Source of the DNA: Spongospora subterranea
Taxonomy: Eukaryota > Endomyxa > Phytomyxea > Plasmodiophorida > Plasmodiophoridae
NCBI GenBank assembly: GCA_900404475.1
Contig: OUQQ01000505.1
Coordinates: 1 to 24,792, forward strand
DNA length: 24,792 nucleotides
Direction of reading: 5' to 3'
Shown here: piece by piece, positions 8,937 through 18,002 of the stretch
Numbering within the stretch: the first letter of the stretch is position 1
Layout of the letters: each line of letters starts with the position of its first letter
Translations under genes and position numbers: made by a program
The notes under the pieces: model-generated
Databases searched by the model: none
What the model was told of the DNA's origin: nothing
What the model saw: the letters and a program-made list of their open reading frames with translations, nothing else

Positions 8937-9902
8937 ATGAGTTTTACAGTCAGTAATGCGCTAAAACAAGTCCAATGGACTTACTACAAGGCTCATGGCA
9001 ACAGTGCAATATCGATGACTTCATCACGATACAGAGTCAGTAATGCGCTAAAACAAGTCCAATGGACTTACTGCAAGGCTCATGGCAACAGTGCAATATC
9101 GATGACTTCATCACGATACAGAGTCAGTAATGCGCTAAAACAAGTCCAATGGACTTACTGCAAGGCTCATGGCAACAGTGCAATATCGATGACTTCATCA
9201 CGATACAGAGTCAGTAATGCGCTAAAACAAGTCCAATGGACTTACTGCAAGGCTCATGGCAACAGTGCAATATCGATGACTTCATCACGATACAGAGTCA
9301 GTAATGCGCTAAAACAAGTCCAATGGACTTACTGCAAGGCTCATGGCAACAGTGCAATATCGATGACTTCATCACGATACAGAGTCAGTAATGCGCTAAA
9401 ACAAGTCCAATGGACTTACTGCAAGGCTCATGGCAACAGTGCAATATCGATGACTTCATCACGATACAGAGTCAGTAATGCGCTAAAACAAGTCCAATGG
9501 ACTTACTGCAAGGCTCATGGCAACAGTGCAATATCGATGACTTCATCACGATACAGAGTCAGTAATGCGCTAAAACAAGTCCAATGGACTTACTGCAAGG
9601 CTCATGGCAACAGTGCAATATCGATGACTTCATCACGATACAGAGTCAGTAATGCGCTAAAACAAGTCCAATGGACTTACTGCAAGGCTCATGGCAACAG
9701 TGCAATATCGATGACTTCATCACGATACAGAGTCAGTAATGCGCTAAAACAAGTCCAATGGACTTACTGCAAGGCTCATGGCAACAGTGCAATATCAAAG
9801 ACTGCATCACGATACATAAATCGGACTGATTTCTGGAATTTCTTTCGCGATTGTGGTGTGCTTCGGTTTCATAATAAATCTGATCCTCCGTTCATAAAAT
9901 AA
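8937..9902 (+). CDS. Open frame across the 87-bp array (doubtful gene)
   Basis: An ATG at 8937 opens 321 codons consisting mainly of ten 29-residue repeats, plus a 31-residue tail (about residues 291-321) that contains FWNFFRDCGV. Nothing in the repeat resembles a known domain. There is no signal peptide or membrane segment. The frame length is explained by the unit being 29 codons with no stop, and the tail belongs to a decayed element copy, so translation is not required to explain it. If it is expressed, it would be a low-complexity repeat protein. Confidence 0.2.
   Translation: MSFTVSNALKQVQWTYYKAHGNSAISMTSSRYRVSNALKQVQWTYCKAHGNSAISMTSSRYRVSNALKQVQWTYCKAHGNSAISMTSSRYRVSNALKQVQWTYCKAHGNSAISMTSSRYRVSNALKQVQWTYCKAHGNSAISMTSSRYRVSNALKQVQWTYCKAHGNSAISMTSSRYRVSNALKQVQWTYCKAHGNSAISMTSSRYRVSNALKQVQWTYCKAHGNSAISMTSSRYRVSNALKQVQWTYCKAHGNSAISMTSSRYRVSNALKQVQWTYCKAHGNSAISKTASRYINRTDFWNFFRDCGVLRFHNKSDPPFIK
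8949..9818 (+). repeat. Tandem array: ten 87-bp units
   Basis: The unit begins GTCAGTAATGCGCTAAAACA and repeats with an exact 87-bp period at 8949, 9036, 9123 and so on to 9732. Units 2-9 appear identical. Unit 1 differs by one base (TACTACAAG for TACTGCAAG). Unit 10 is altered in its last part (ATCAAAGACTGCATC for ATCGATGACTTCATC) and runs into unique sequence. Each unit holds two small palindromes: AAGTCC-AAT-GGACTT and GATGA-CT-TCATC. There are no variable spacers, so this is not a CRISPR array. Because 87 is a multiple of three, the frame opened by the ATG at 8937 stays open through all units to 9902 (321 residues, a 29-residue repeat with QVQWTYCKAHGNSAIS). The near identity points to recent expansion or ongoing homogenisation. 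Confidence 0.95.
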
Positions 9903-10190
9903 TCCGTTCGCTTCGCCTCCAACTCTGCCTTCGATGCCATGTTCAAAGAAGGGAACTGAAGATAAGCACAAGAGGGCGAACTCTGACATTAATGTGCAGG
10001 CCTCTGACCGAGGCATTGTGCGGATACATTTGTTTAGCTTGATGCGATTGCCTTGCTGGAACGAACAGGCCCTTTCACTTGCCGTTCAATTTGTACATTG
10101 TCAGAAGATACATCAACCTCTTGACAGGATTCTTGGCAGTCCTTCGTTGCTGAATAGGTTTTACCTACTCAGACTCGCAATTGTTTAATT
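9732..10190 (+). mobile_element. Decayed repeat element, copy A
   Basis: This copy starts in the last 87-bp unit and runs to about 10190. It shares with copy B the blocks GATCCTCCGT, ATCCGTTCGCTT, AAGCACAAGA, GTGCAGGC, CTCTGACCGA, ATACAT, GCATGCGAT/GATGCGAT and CAGACTCGCAAT in the same order. Its frames are broken by stops, so it is a relic. Copy B retains the longest open frame of the family. Confidence 0.75.
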
Positions 10191-10730
10191 GTGTACCTGG
10201 AATCGGTACAAGACCGTTGGCAAGCAACACCAGTATTGAACGTGATTTAGCAAGGCTTGGACTAGGTGCTGAGAAGGAGGATGACTGGTTCCCGCCTCCG
10301 ATTTAAGAAACTCCTCAAGATACTGACCAGTAGCTCCTCGAATTTCTTATCCTAATATCGAAGATAACCTGGAAGAGTTGGGGGCAAGGAACGTATTCTC
10401 TTACGTCCCCGCCAGGGCTTCAATGGAACTACTCAGCGGAACAAAACAAATGTCGTTTGTTGAGGACCCCGATTTCCTCTAGGTTCGACTTTCATATTCT
10501 TCAATAGTAGCATAAGGAATTCGAACAACGTACTGGTCGAATATCATTTTGTGAAATTATGATAATCAGAGGAGGGAAGTCAATACACCTATTCAACAAC
10601 CTAGTCGAAGCAAGCGAGATCACGTTCAACACTGCTTTTTATGTCATGTTTTTTGCCAACGGTCACTTAAAATGCGCCGTTTCGAGTTTTTCAAGCATGA
10701 ATTGCTGTATAAATCTTAGTCTTTCGTAAA
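10191..10730. other. Spacer between element copies A and B, with decayed coding-like frames
   Basis: On the plus strand, short frames read like protein: about 10199-10305 (GIGTRPLASNTSIERDLARL, then EKEDDWFPPPI) and about 10360-10482 (NLEELGARNVFSYVPARASM, then QMSFVEDPDF). They are separated by stops and frame changes. They may be further parts of the element or of another broken gene. I recognise no family. Confidence 0.35.
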
Positions 10731-11090
10731 GTTGATTGCGAGTCTGATTAGGAAAAACCTCTTCAGCCACTTGTTTGACGAGGAAGGAATCTCAAGAATC
10801 GTTTTAAGAGGTTTGTGTATTTTCCTTCCATGCCCCAATGGGCGGCAAGTAGTGCCTCCTCTTTCCAACCAGGCCATCGCATGCAGCTAAAAAATGTATC
10901 GGTCAGAGGATTGCCTGCACACGAATGTAAGAGTCTGCCATCTTGTGCTTTGCTTCAATTCCCTTCATTGCAACAATGATATCCATCGCAGCAGGCCAAG
11001 CGAACGGATGATTCTGTGTACGGAGGATTCGACGAAAATGTGAACCAAGGGAATGCACAATCTTGACTGTCGTGACAAATTCCAAATTAT
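10731..11090 (-). mobile_element. Decayed repeat element, copy B (inverted)
   Basis: The reverse complement of 10731-11090 matches copy A along most of its length. The minus-strand frame 11085-10903 (60 codons) is the best preserved: FRRILRTQNHPFAWPAAMDI then KGIEAKHKMADSYIRV. The run RTxNH...W...I...KGIE resembles, weakly, the C-terminal part of MULE-type transposases, where RTNN and HPxxWxFI blocks are common. That family call is a guess from pattern only. Copies A and B together form an inverted pair with about 540 nt between them. Confidence 0.65.
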
Positions 11091-11117
11091 CGGCGAAATC
11101 CCGGGCACAGTCTTGGA

Positions 11118-11330
11118 AGTTCGCTAAACAGGTCCATTAGACTTACTGCAAGCAGCATGTCAACAGTATGACTGCATCATGTTAGTTTGCTTGATTTCTG
11201 GAATTGCTTCCTCGATTGTGCATTGCTTGGTTCATATTTCGTCGGATCCTCCCTTCACAGAACCATCCGTTCGCTTCGCCTCCAATGCTGCCTTGGATGT
11301 CATTATTGCGAAACATGAACCTGAGGTTCT
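11118..11330 (+). mobile_element. Decayed repeat element, copy C, with a single 87-bp-type unit
   Basis: The copy begins with CGCTAAACAGGTCCATTAGA, a diverged single version of the unit that is repeated ten times at 8949-9818. It then follows copy A through TTTCTGGAATT, GATTGTG, GATCCTCC, ATCCGTTCGCTTCGCCTCCAA and CTGCCTT. It is truncated or diverged after about 11330. It shows that one unit is the ancestral state. Confidence 0.75.
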
Positions 11331-12795
11331 AGCTTGGTTTTAGTAACGTCATGTAAAACACTTGTGATGAAGGAGGAGGCTTGTTGAAATCGATGACCAG
11401 TATCGCCGAGACGAATTTGATAGAATAGACTTGCATACGCGTTAAGATGCCTTCGTTCCAGAAACTGAGGGTGTACTCAAAGACAGCGCCTTTTCCATCA
11501 ATAGAATATATTTTTCTGATAGGTGAACATCACTCGCTCTCCTGATGACCAAGTCCATAGAGAATAGATCAGGAACAGGAACTTGCCAATGCAAGGAGTT
11601 TCCGTGATAAAAATTGCTTATGCATTGGAAAGTCCTTGTTTCTTTTTTATTTCCCATTCGCGAACGTCAATACGGTTCTATGTGGATAAAGGAATAGTTT
11701 CTTCCAACACAAGGCATTCATCGCTTTCAGCAGCATTGCAAATTTTACAGTAAAAAAGATTCGGCAGGGTGGGAACAAAAAGAGAACGGCTATGGCAAAA
11801 TTTATCAATAGTAACAATGAAAACCAAACCCTGGCAATAGTACGATTCACATCCAGACGAGCAAAATGATACATTTCAAATTGTAATACTCCACAGTTCG
11901 AGTCAGATTAAAATTGAAAATAGTGATTTTATAACATGGTTACCCTCCTCGGGTGGAAATGGGCATGCGACATATGGGGTGGAGGGTAAATCAACATTTT
12001 TTCTACAAGCCATAACGATAGAACTATCGTCATATAGTAGTCGTGCGGGAACATCGTGGCCTTTGAACGAGCTAGACCAACGATGAACTTGTGAGCGGTC
12101 ACATTTGAGCTTAAACTTGCTACAATAGGTCCCGGTACCAACAGATACTCGGACTGTTGGGTGACGGCCCAAAGGGACGTAAGGTAAAGAATTCTCCCCA
12201 CATGCTTTGCCAACTATTCAGGGCAATCTCAGAATTGCAATGAAAACTGCCGAAAACCTTGGGAGACGTTCGAACCACGCCATTAGTGTAATGCAGCCGC
12301 AAATGACGTGCCATTGTAGACCTCCAGGTACGACTGCAGGCAATCATGATCGCCACAATTTGTGTAGTGAATCGAATTGCCATTACTCATGCCAACTGTA
12401 ATTCTCAGAAGCGGATTTTCAACCAGAATCTTGAACTTCTCTCTTCAATTACAGCAAATGCTTGCCGCTCACTTGGCAAGATCCGGTCCGAACATCGTGG
12501 CCGACCATTTTTATCGTCCAAGACCCGTTGCTGCCTAACCGGCGCCCACTGTAGTTAAATACCAGATTATCGCCAGACGTTCTCATACCCTTCATTTGCC
12601 TACACACCAGCACAGGAGTGACTGGTATGTGTACAATTAGTGAATGTATGGATGACTCGAACTGGGGTTCAGGTGACGGAGTCCGTGACGGTCGGTGCCC
12701 AAGGCAATTTTGTCCACCGATTGGTAGGTCGGGTGACTGCAAATCGGCCCGGTCGGCGCCTTGCCTGTTTGGATTGTAGTGTCGGAGTGGGTCTG
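11331..12795. other. Region without a recognised gene
   Basis: Several minus-strand frames look protein-like: 11657-11442 (LHWQVPVPDLFSMDLVIRRA), about 11790-11690 with a CKIC pair, and 12172-11903 (CDRSQVHRWSSSFKGHDVPA). They are short, in different frames and without a family match, so they may be exons of an unknown gene or relics. The part next to 12796 should hold the promoter and 5' untranslated region of the PABPN1-like gene. The coding frame is open upstream to about 12640, with an in-frame ATG at 12652. Confidence 0.3.
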
Positions 12796-13544
12796 ATGTC
12801 GTCCCCGTCGATGGTGGTTGAATCCAGTGATTTGTACTCGGTCGATATAGATGAGGACGGTGTAGACGGTATTGAGGCCATGAAACGGCGCGTAAGGGAG
12901 ATGGAGGAAGAAGCGGCCAAGATCGAGGCCACGATCGGAGGCGGATCGGAATCCCATTCCGACGCCGACGCAGACGGGTCTGGATCAAAGGCCAACAATG
13001 GGTCCAGTTCTGGACCGGGTTCCTCGGCCGATACCGATATCCGATCAGTATATGTTGGCAATGTCGACTACGAAGCCACGCCCGAGGAGCTGCAGACATT
13101 CTTCCAGTCGTGTGGAATGGTGAATCGGATCACGATCGTCTGCGATAAATATTCGGGCCATCCGAAAGGGTTCGCGTATATCGAGTTTTGTGATCAAGAA
13201 GCGGTGGCTAACGCCATGTTGCTCAATGAGACCGAGTTCAGATCACGATCATTAAAGGTATGTCTTCACAATTCGTTTGTTTTACTCATAACGTCTTCCC
13301 TCTTTGGTTTGACTGGTTTTTTGCCCTCGGTTAGATTTCGCCAAAGCGCACAAACCTGCCCGGGTTTGCTCGAGGTGCTCCAGGAGCGGTTGGTTTCCCT
13401 GGGGGAAATGTTGCAGTCAATCTGAATATTGTTTGATCACAGCGTAGGTTTAGTGGTCGGCGTGGCCGAGGCCGAGGGACGTCTTCCTATGGTCGATACA
13501 GAGGTCGGGGACGGCGCGGTGCTCCTCACCCGTATTTTGGATAG
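12796..13544 (+). CDS. PABPN1: Nuclear poly(A)-binding protein 2 (PABPN1-like), 3 exons
   Basis: Exons are 12796-13257, 13335-13388 and 13443-13544 (205 residues); introns are 77 and 54 nt. PABPN1 binds growing poly(A) tails in the nucleus and stimulates poly(A) polymerase. Residues 13-26 are acidic. Residues 26-45 form the typical short coiled coil (IEAMKRRVREMEEEAAKIEA). The single RRM covers about residues 83-157, with RNP2 VYVGNV and RNP1 KGFAYIEF, and NRITIVCDKYSGHPKG close to the family consensus. Exon 2 gives SPKRTNLPG, matching the end of the PABPN1 RRM. Exon 3 is an arginine/glycine tail (RRFSGRRGRGRG ... RGRGRRGAP), the usual methylated C-terminus. A Ser/Asp/Gly linker (about residues 48-80) between coiled coil and RRM takes the place of the usual linker. 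Intron 2 uses an unusual GTTGGT donor. The ATG at 12796 best fits the family N-terminus; an in-frame ATG at 12652 would add 48 residues. Confidence 0.93.
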
Positions 13545-13910
13545 ACAATCTCTAATGTTGGCTTATTTAATTGGTCAATTCCATAAACTGCTCAAAAACC
13601 AATCGCTCTTAGTTCATTTCCTATTCGTTAGACGTTTACATATCAGTTGTTCTCTACCACATTTTCCCTTTTGTTTTCCATCTGTACGTGTGGCGGTAAT
13701 CTCATCGTGTAGCGCCAGTGTTGTTTGTTGTTATCACCAGTGACCCGATGAGCCAGACGTGGGCTGCATTACACGTTGCCGGTAGTGGTGTATGTTATGG
13801 TGGACTGGAGAGGGCAGACGTGGGTGGCGGGGCCCTGGCGTGTGTTGGGGCCGCCCCTGGTAGCCCAAAAGAGGCCAGCCGCCTTCTCCCCCCTCTCTAC
13901 AGGTTGTGGT

Positions 13911-13931
13911 GGAGAGAGAGAGAGAGAGAGG
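13911..13931. repeat. GA dinucleotide microsatellite
   Basis: About nine GA dinucleotides follow each other without interruption between TGTGGTG and GGCC. Confidence 0.9.
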
Positions 13932-14012
13932 GCCTTATAATCACAACCGACCCGATTAGGGTGATTAAGGAAAGGGGAAGGGATCTAATGCATCTCATAT
14001 CACATCGATTGG

Positions 14013-14096
14013 ATCATTAACACACACATCAATCGCCGCTTCATCCTCCCTTCCACCATCATTAACACACCTCAATCGCCGCTTCGTCATCCTTCC
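14013..14096. repeat. Imperfect tandem duplication of about 42 bp, two copies
   Basis: Copy 1 (14013-14057) and copy 2 (14058-14096) both read ATCATTAACACAC, then TCAATCGCCGCTTC, then CCTTCC, with small indels. They lie directly upstream of the PPP4R1-like start, in its leader or promoter. Confidence 0.8.
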
Positions 14097-14113
14097 ATCA
14101 TTATTTAAAACCC

Positions 14114-16343
14114 ATGTCTGAATTAGCAGCGGTTAACTCATCGATAGAGGAAGCCCCATTAACCGCCCTATTAGCTGCAGGTACCTTACTAATCAGTATC
14201 CTCGACATGTGTTATCTGATATATCGTCGTCATCAATATAGCTATTCCAATTCCGGATCCATCTCCACAGCTTAATGAACGTGATCGATTCACATCATTT
14301 ATATCGAGCAATGTTGCTCGTCATCGTCTTCTCTACAGCCGTCGTCTAGCCGAGGTTGCCTGTACCGATATCGACTTGGTTATCGCCTGTCTCCAGTCGC
14401 TAATGACCGATTCCGAGCACCTCGTCCGCCTATCGATGACTCAAGAACTAGGCCAAATCTACCGCCAATCGGTCCTGCAGAATTGTGCCCCATCTGCTCT
14501 GTACAGTATCGTGGCCGCTTTGAAGTCAAGTCTGACAGATGGTGCTGTTGATCTTCGTCAAGCGGGGATCAGTTCAGTTGTGAACATGTGCCCGTTGCTA
14601 GCGCCATGTCGAATGCAGTCGGATCTAATGCCGTTAGCTGCGTTGATGCTGGATATGGGAATGGCCGACGAGATCAGGGCCGATGGCGTGTTATTACTGT
14701 TAAAATTATATTCCTGGTTACGGGAACCAGCCAGGGATCGTATCAAGGAGATGGCGGCGTACTGGGCGACTGATCCATCGTTTAGAGTGAGGAAAGCGGT
14801 AACTCGTCATCTCAACGTACTGGGCCCATCATCATTACCCGTTTCTGACGGTTTATCGCGAGACATGATTTGGGGCGTTAGGAGGGCATCAGCTCAAGGT
14901 CTACTTGATATGCTGGCCGTTGTTGAAGATCCTAATCTCAGACGAGATGTTCTTATCCCGCAGATCAAGCGCGCTTGCTCTGATCAGTCAAGATGGGTTC
15001 GGAATGACGCTTTTCAAGCTCTAGGTGGTTTTATATTCGCCCTGGAACTAAATCAGGTGGATTCGGAACTTCTAGATCTGTTTACTGCATTGCCTACGCT
15101 TTCATGCGATGCAGGTGATGATGATCCTCATTACACGTGTGCATTCAATTTTCCTGCCGTTGTGTCAAGATTGGGTCGTGGGCAATGGTCACAGCTGCTG
15201 CCGACATATTCCCTGCTGTGTAAAAATCCTAAATTCAAGGTCAGAAGAACGCTAGCTTTTTCACTATCGTCGATGGCTCGCATATTGGGTCCAGAGATCA
15301 CAGACCGCGATCTCTTAACAACATTCGAAATGTTTAGCAAGGACCTGGAGGAAGTTAGGCAAGGGATTATTGGTACATTGGCAGAGATGCTTGAGGCAAT
15401 GTCGCCAGCTGTTCGGATTACCTATACCGACACTTTATGGGATATACAACGTGAAACACAGAATAATTGGCGGTAAATCATCTGCTAATCAGCGCAAATC
15501 GTGGGCCTAACTTCCCACAGACATAGAGCATCATTAGCGTCACAACTATCGGCATTATCTCGCTTATTCCCTCCGGATATCATTTGTACCAGGTTACTGC
15601 CATTAGCCTTGTACGTCAACGCCGAACGGGTTACTGGTTTCAAATTTGCTGAGCTCGCGCATAGGGCGTTAGTTCACGATCGCGTCGCCTATGTGCGCCA
15701 GGTCGCCGTTACTGCAATGGGTCCTTTGATGATGCTTGTCCGGGATTCGTCTCCTGATGCATTTTCTGAGTTCATCTATGAGTGTCTGCTTCTGGCGACA
15801 GCGGATACATGCCAAGATAGGCAGTTGTAATCCAATTGTTTGTTTGTATTTGTTAATCTCTCATCGTTTTTTCTGAACAGGTTTTTACTTCTCTGTCAAT
15901 CTCTACTCTACACCGTGCCTACAAAGATGTTCTGCGACTGGTTCTTGATACCGTTCACTTCATTGGCCAATGATCGAGTTATCAATGTTAGAAGGCAACT
16001 TTCCAGAATCTTATTTGAACTGCCAGGTTACTTGCGTGATTATTGGGTTTGAGTGGGCTCACTTAAACAATTTTTAGGAGAAAGTCCTTTCAGAGCAGAA
16101 TCCTCGATCCTTGTGGCGATGGGCGAGTTACGCTCCTTGGAACTGTCTCCTGCTGCGGCTCGCCTCGGGTCGGCCCCCAAACACCGTTTGACGCTTACAT
16201 CGCCTGCTACCGCAACGGCCATTGGCCTGCAAGAACTGTCAATTCGCGTAGAAAGGGACGGTGTTGAAGATAGTCTAAACGACGTAATAAAGCCAGATGG
16301 AGGTCATGACGATCACAAAGAACCATTCAGAATTCAAGCATAA
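14114..16343 (+). CDS. PPP4R1: Protein phosphatase 4 regulatory subunit 1-like (HEAT repeats), 5 exons
   Basis: Exons are 14114-14180, 14242-15472, 15521-15823, 15881-16026 and 16078-16343; they total 2013 nt, giving 670 residues in one consistent frame. PPP4R1 is an all-helical HEAT scaffold that binds the PP4 catalytic subunit and directs its substrates. Family blocks appear in order: QSRWVRNDAFQALGGFI, FNFPAVVSRLGRGQW, KFKVRRTLAFSL, DLEEVRQGIIG, NNWRHRASLA, VAYVRQVAVTAMGP, LANDRVINVRRQLSRIL. Human PPP4R1 has about 950 residues; the missing part corresponds to its long acidic, disordered middle, which is almost absent here between QALGGF and the FNFPAVVSRLG block. Introns are 61, 48, 57 and 51 nt. 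Intron 3 uses a GTTGTA donor. The exon 1/2 joint uses the AG at 14240-14241, because the next AG would create a stop. The stop is 114 nt from the stop of the permease gene on the other strand. Confidence 0.92.
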
Positions 16344-16457
16344 ACTACTATAATATAAACTGCCATTGCATACATTTGGATACGGTTTTAATAGCAAGTG
16401 AATATTCCAGAATGAATGTATTAATTAAAACTGGGAATGGAGTAATTGGTAAACGAT

Positions 16458-18002
16458 TTATAGCTCAATTGTTGACGAGACTGGCTTAGCACCACTAGTA
16501 GTAGAGTCGTTACCACTGCTTGGAGCTTTGATCATGTCGGCAAATACGTGGTACAATGAATTGATTCCATCAACCTTAGAAGCCAAGTACATGGCCAACC
16601 CGACGAAGCAAGTGCCGAAGCAAAATGAGCCGATGATTATAGTGTTATAGCAGGACATGACAAGAATATATGCACCGCCGACGATGAAAACCAATGGAAG
16701 AAAAGGGTAAAAGTGGATCTTGTAGGGACGGACGATGTTGGGGTACTTGGAGCGTAGAACGAACAGGGAGATGCCGACGAGAACGAAAAACAACCACGAG
16801 GCAACAGTATAAGCTGCGACAATAGAGTTCAGATCGAAAAACACGAGCGTGATCGAATAGATGGTGAAGACAATGACAGAGACGAATGGGACCTGGTGAC
16901 GCTTTGACTTGTAGCCAAAACTGGCAGGAAGGATTGCCGATTGACCAGCGGCAGCCATGCATTTGCATGTGCCCATTAAAATACCGTTACATGATCCCAA
17001 ACAGCAAAACGAGATGAAAACGCATAGGACGGGGCGCAGGAAACCAAAGTTGGGATCGACAAGAGTTGCAAAGGGGGAAGCAAGTTTCCCGCTCATTTGG
17101 TCAACAGGAAGAACGAGCATGAAAGCGGCGTTGACGAGCAGGGCCAGCACGATTGTGGACACCATACCGACTGTGTAGACACGAGGAACGTCTTTCTTGG
17201 GGTCGGCCATCTCTTCGGTCAACGGGTTCAACATATTCCAACCGCTGTAGGCAAAAACAGCAAACATGACCGCTTGGGGAAAGTTAGTCCAAACGGCTTG
17301 ATCGCTGAAGAATCTCTGACGAAGAAGGGCGTCAGGCGATGCTGTGCCGCTGAAGAAGGCGATGACGGACCCGACCACCACAATCATAACGGCCACGACT
17401 TTACACACGACATTAAAGCGGGTCAACATGAGGACGTAGTTCGGGTTGACCAGATTGACTACACACAGGAATATGACAACGAAGACAGAGACGAGACGTT
17501 CACATAGTTCGAGGTTGCCAGTAATGAGAGAAGGGGCTATTGCGCAGGCGTATTGGCCAAAGACGCGAGAGATGGCGGCAACAGCTGTAGAGCCAACCAG
17601 CGTAATCATGGCCCATGTAAATGTGAACGAGACACTTGGGCCGAACGCCTTGTTCAGGTAATGCGACTCAGCTCCGGCGGAAACGAAAGCGGTTCCGAGT
17701 TCAGAGTAGCATAGGGAACCGGCAAGAGAGATAAGGCCGGCAACTAACCAGGCTAGAAGCGACACGCCGGCATCTTGAACAGCGGAAGCTGATTCACCTG
17801 GAGCGAAAAATAAACCCGATCCGATAGTACAGCTGAGAACAAATACGACACCATCAAATAAACCTGGAAATGAAAAAAATCAATGAGAAAGCTAAGCAGT
17901 GAACAGGAGAAACTAACCGATGGTTTTCCTGGACGGGGCAGTAGCTGATGGAACGGCTTCCGTGGTGACGGAAGACAGCTTTGATCCGCCAGTAAGAGTC
18001 AT
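16458..18002 (-). CDS. APC-superfamily amino-acid permease (SLC7/LAT-like), 2 exons
   Basis: Exons on the minus strand are 18002-17918 and 17863-16458 (496 residues; 54-nt intron with a GTTAGT donor). The protein starts MTLTGGSKLSS; the ATG at 18002 is the first in frame. Residues 30-50 contain CTIGSGLFFAPG, the unwound TM1 substrate-binding motif of the LeuT-fold amino-acid transporters. About twelve hydrophobic segments follow, with ELGTAF and AESHYL in the TM2-TM3 region, YSGWNMLNPLTEE in TM6 and RSKYPNIVRPYK before the last helices, as in SLC7 light chains. Both ends are hydrophilic and probably cytosolic. I do not see the conserved cysteine between TM3 and TM4 with which animal light chains bind their heavy chain (SLC3), so it may act alone. 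Substrate is unknown. The gene is convergent with the PPP4R1-like gene. Confidence 0.88.

Larger units (their letters stand above)
13545..14113. other. Intergenic region between the PABPN1-like and PPP4R1-like genes
   Basis: It contains the 3' untranslated region of the first gene and the promoter and leader of the second. A GA microsatellite (13911-13931) and a two-copy tandem repeat (14013-14096) lie in the second half. A GC-rich stretch at 13750-13910 is open in one frame but shows no known domain. Confidence 0.5.

Noticed and set aside
8949..9818. CRISPR-like regular repeats
   Set aside because: Units abut with no variable spacers, the repeat is 87 bp, and the genome is eukaryotic.
12207..12420. 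Minus-strand YLEVYNGTS, resembling a CUB-domain motif
   Set aside because: The frame stops soon after and no other CUB block or cysteine spacing is found.
12449..13099. 216-codon minus-strand open frame
   Set aside because: It lies antisense to exon 1 of the PABPN1-like gene, is rich in R, H and P, and is explained as a shadow of the real frame.
16957..17661. Plus-strand frames inside the permease gene (73, 136 and 71 codons)
   Set aside because: They are antisense shadows of a well-supported membrane protein.
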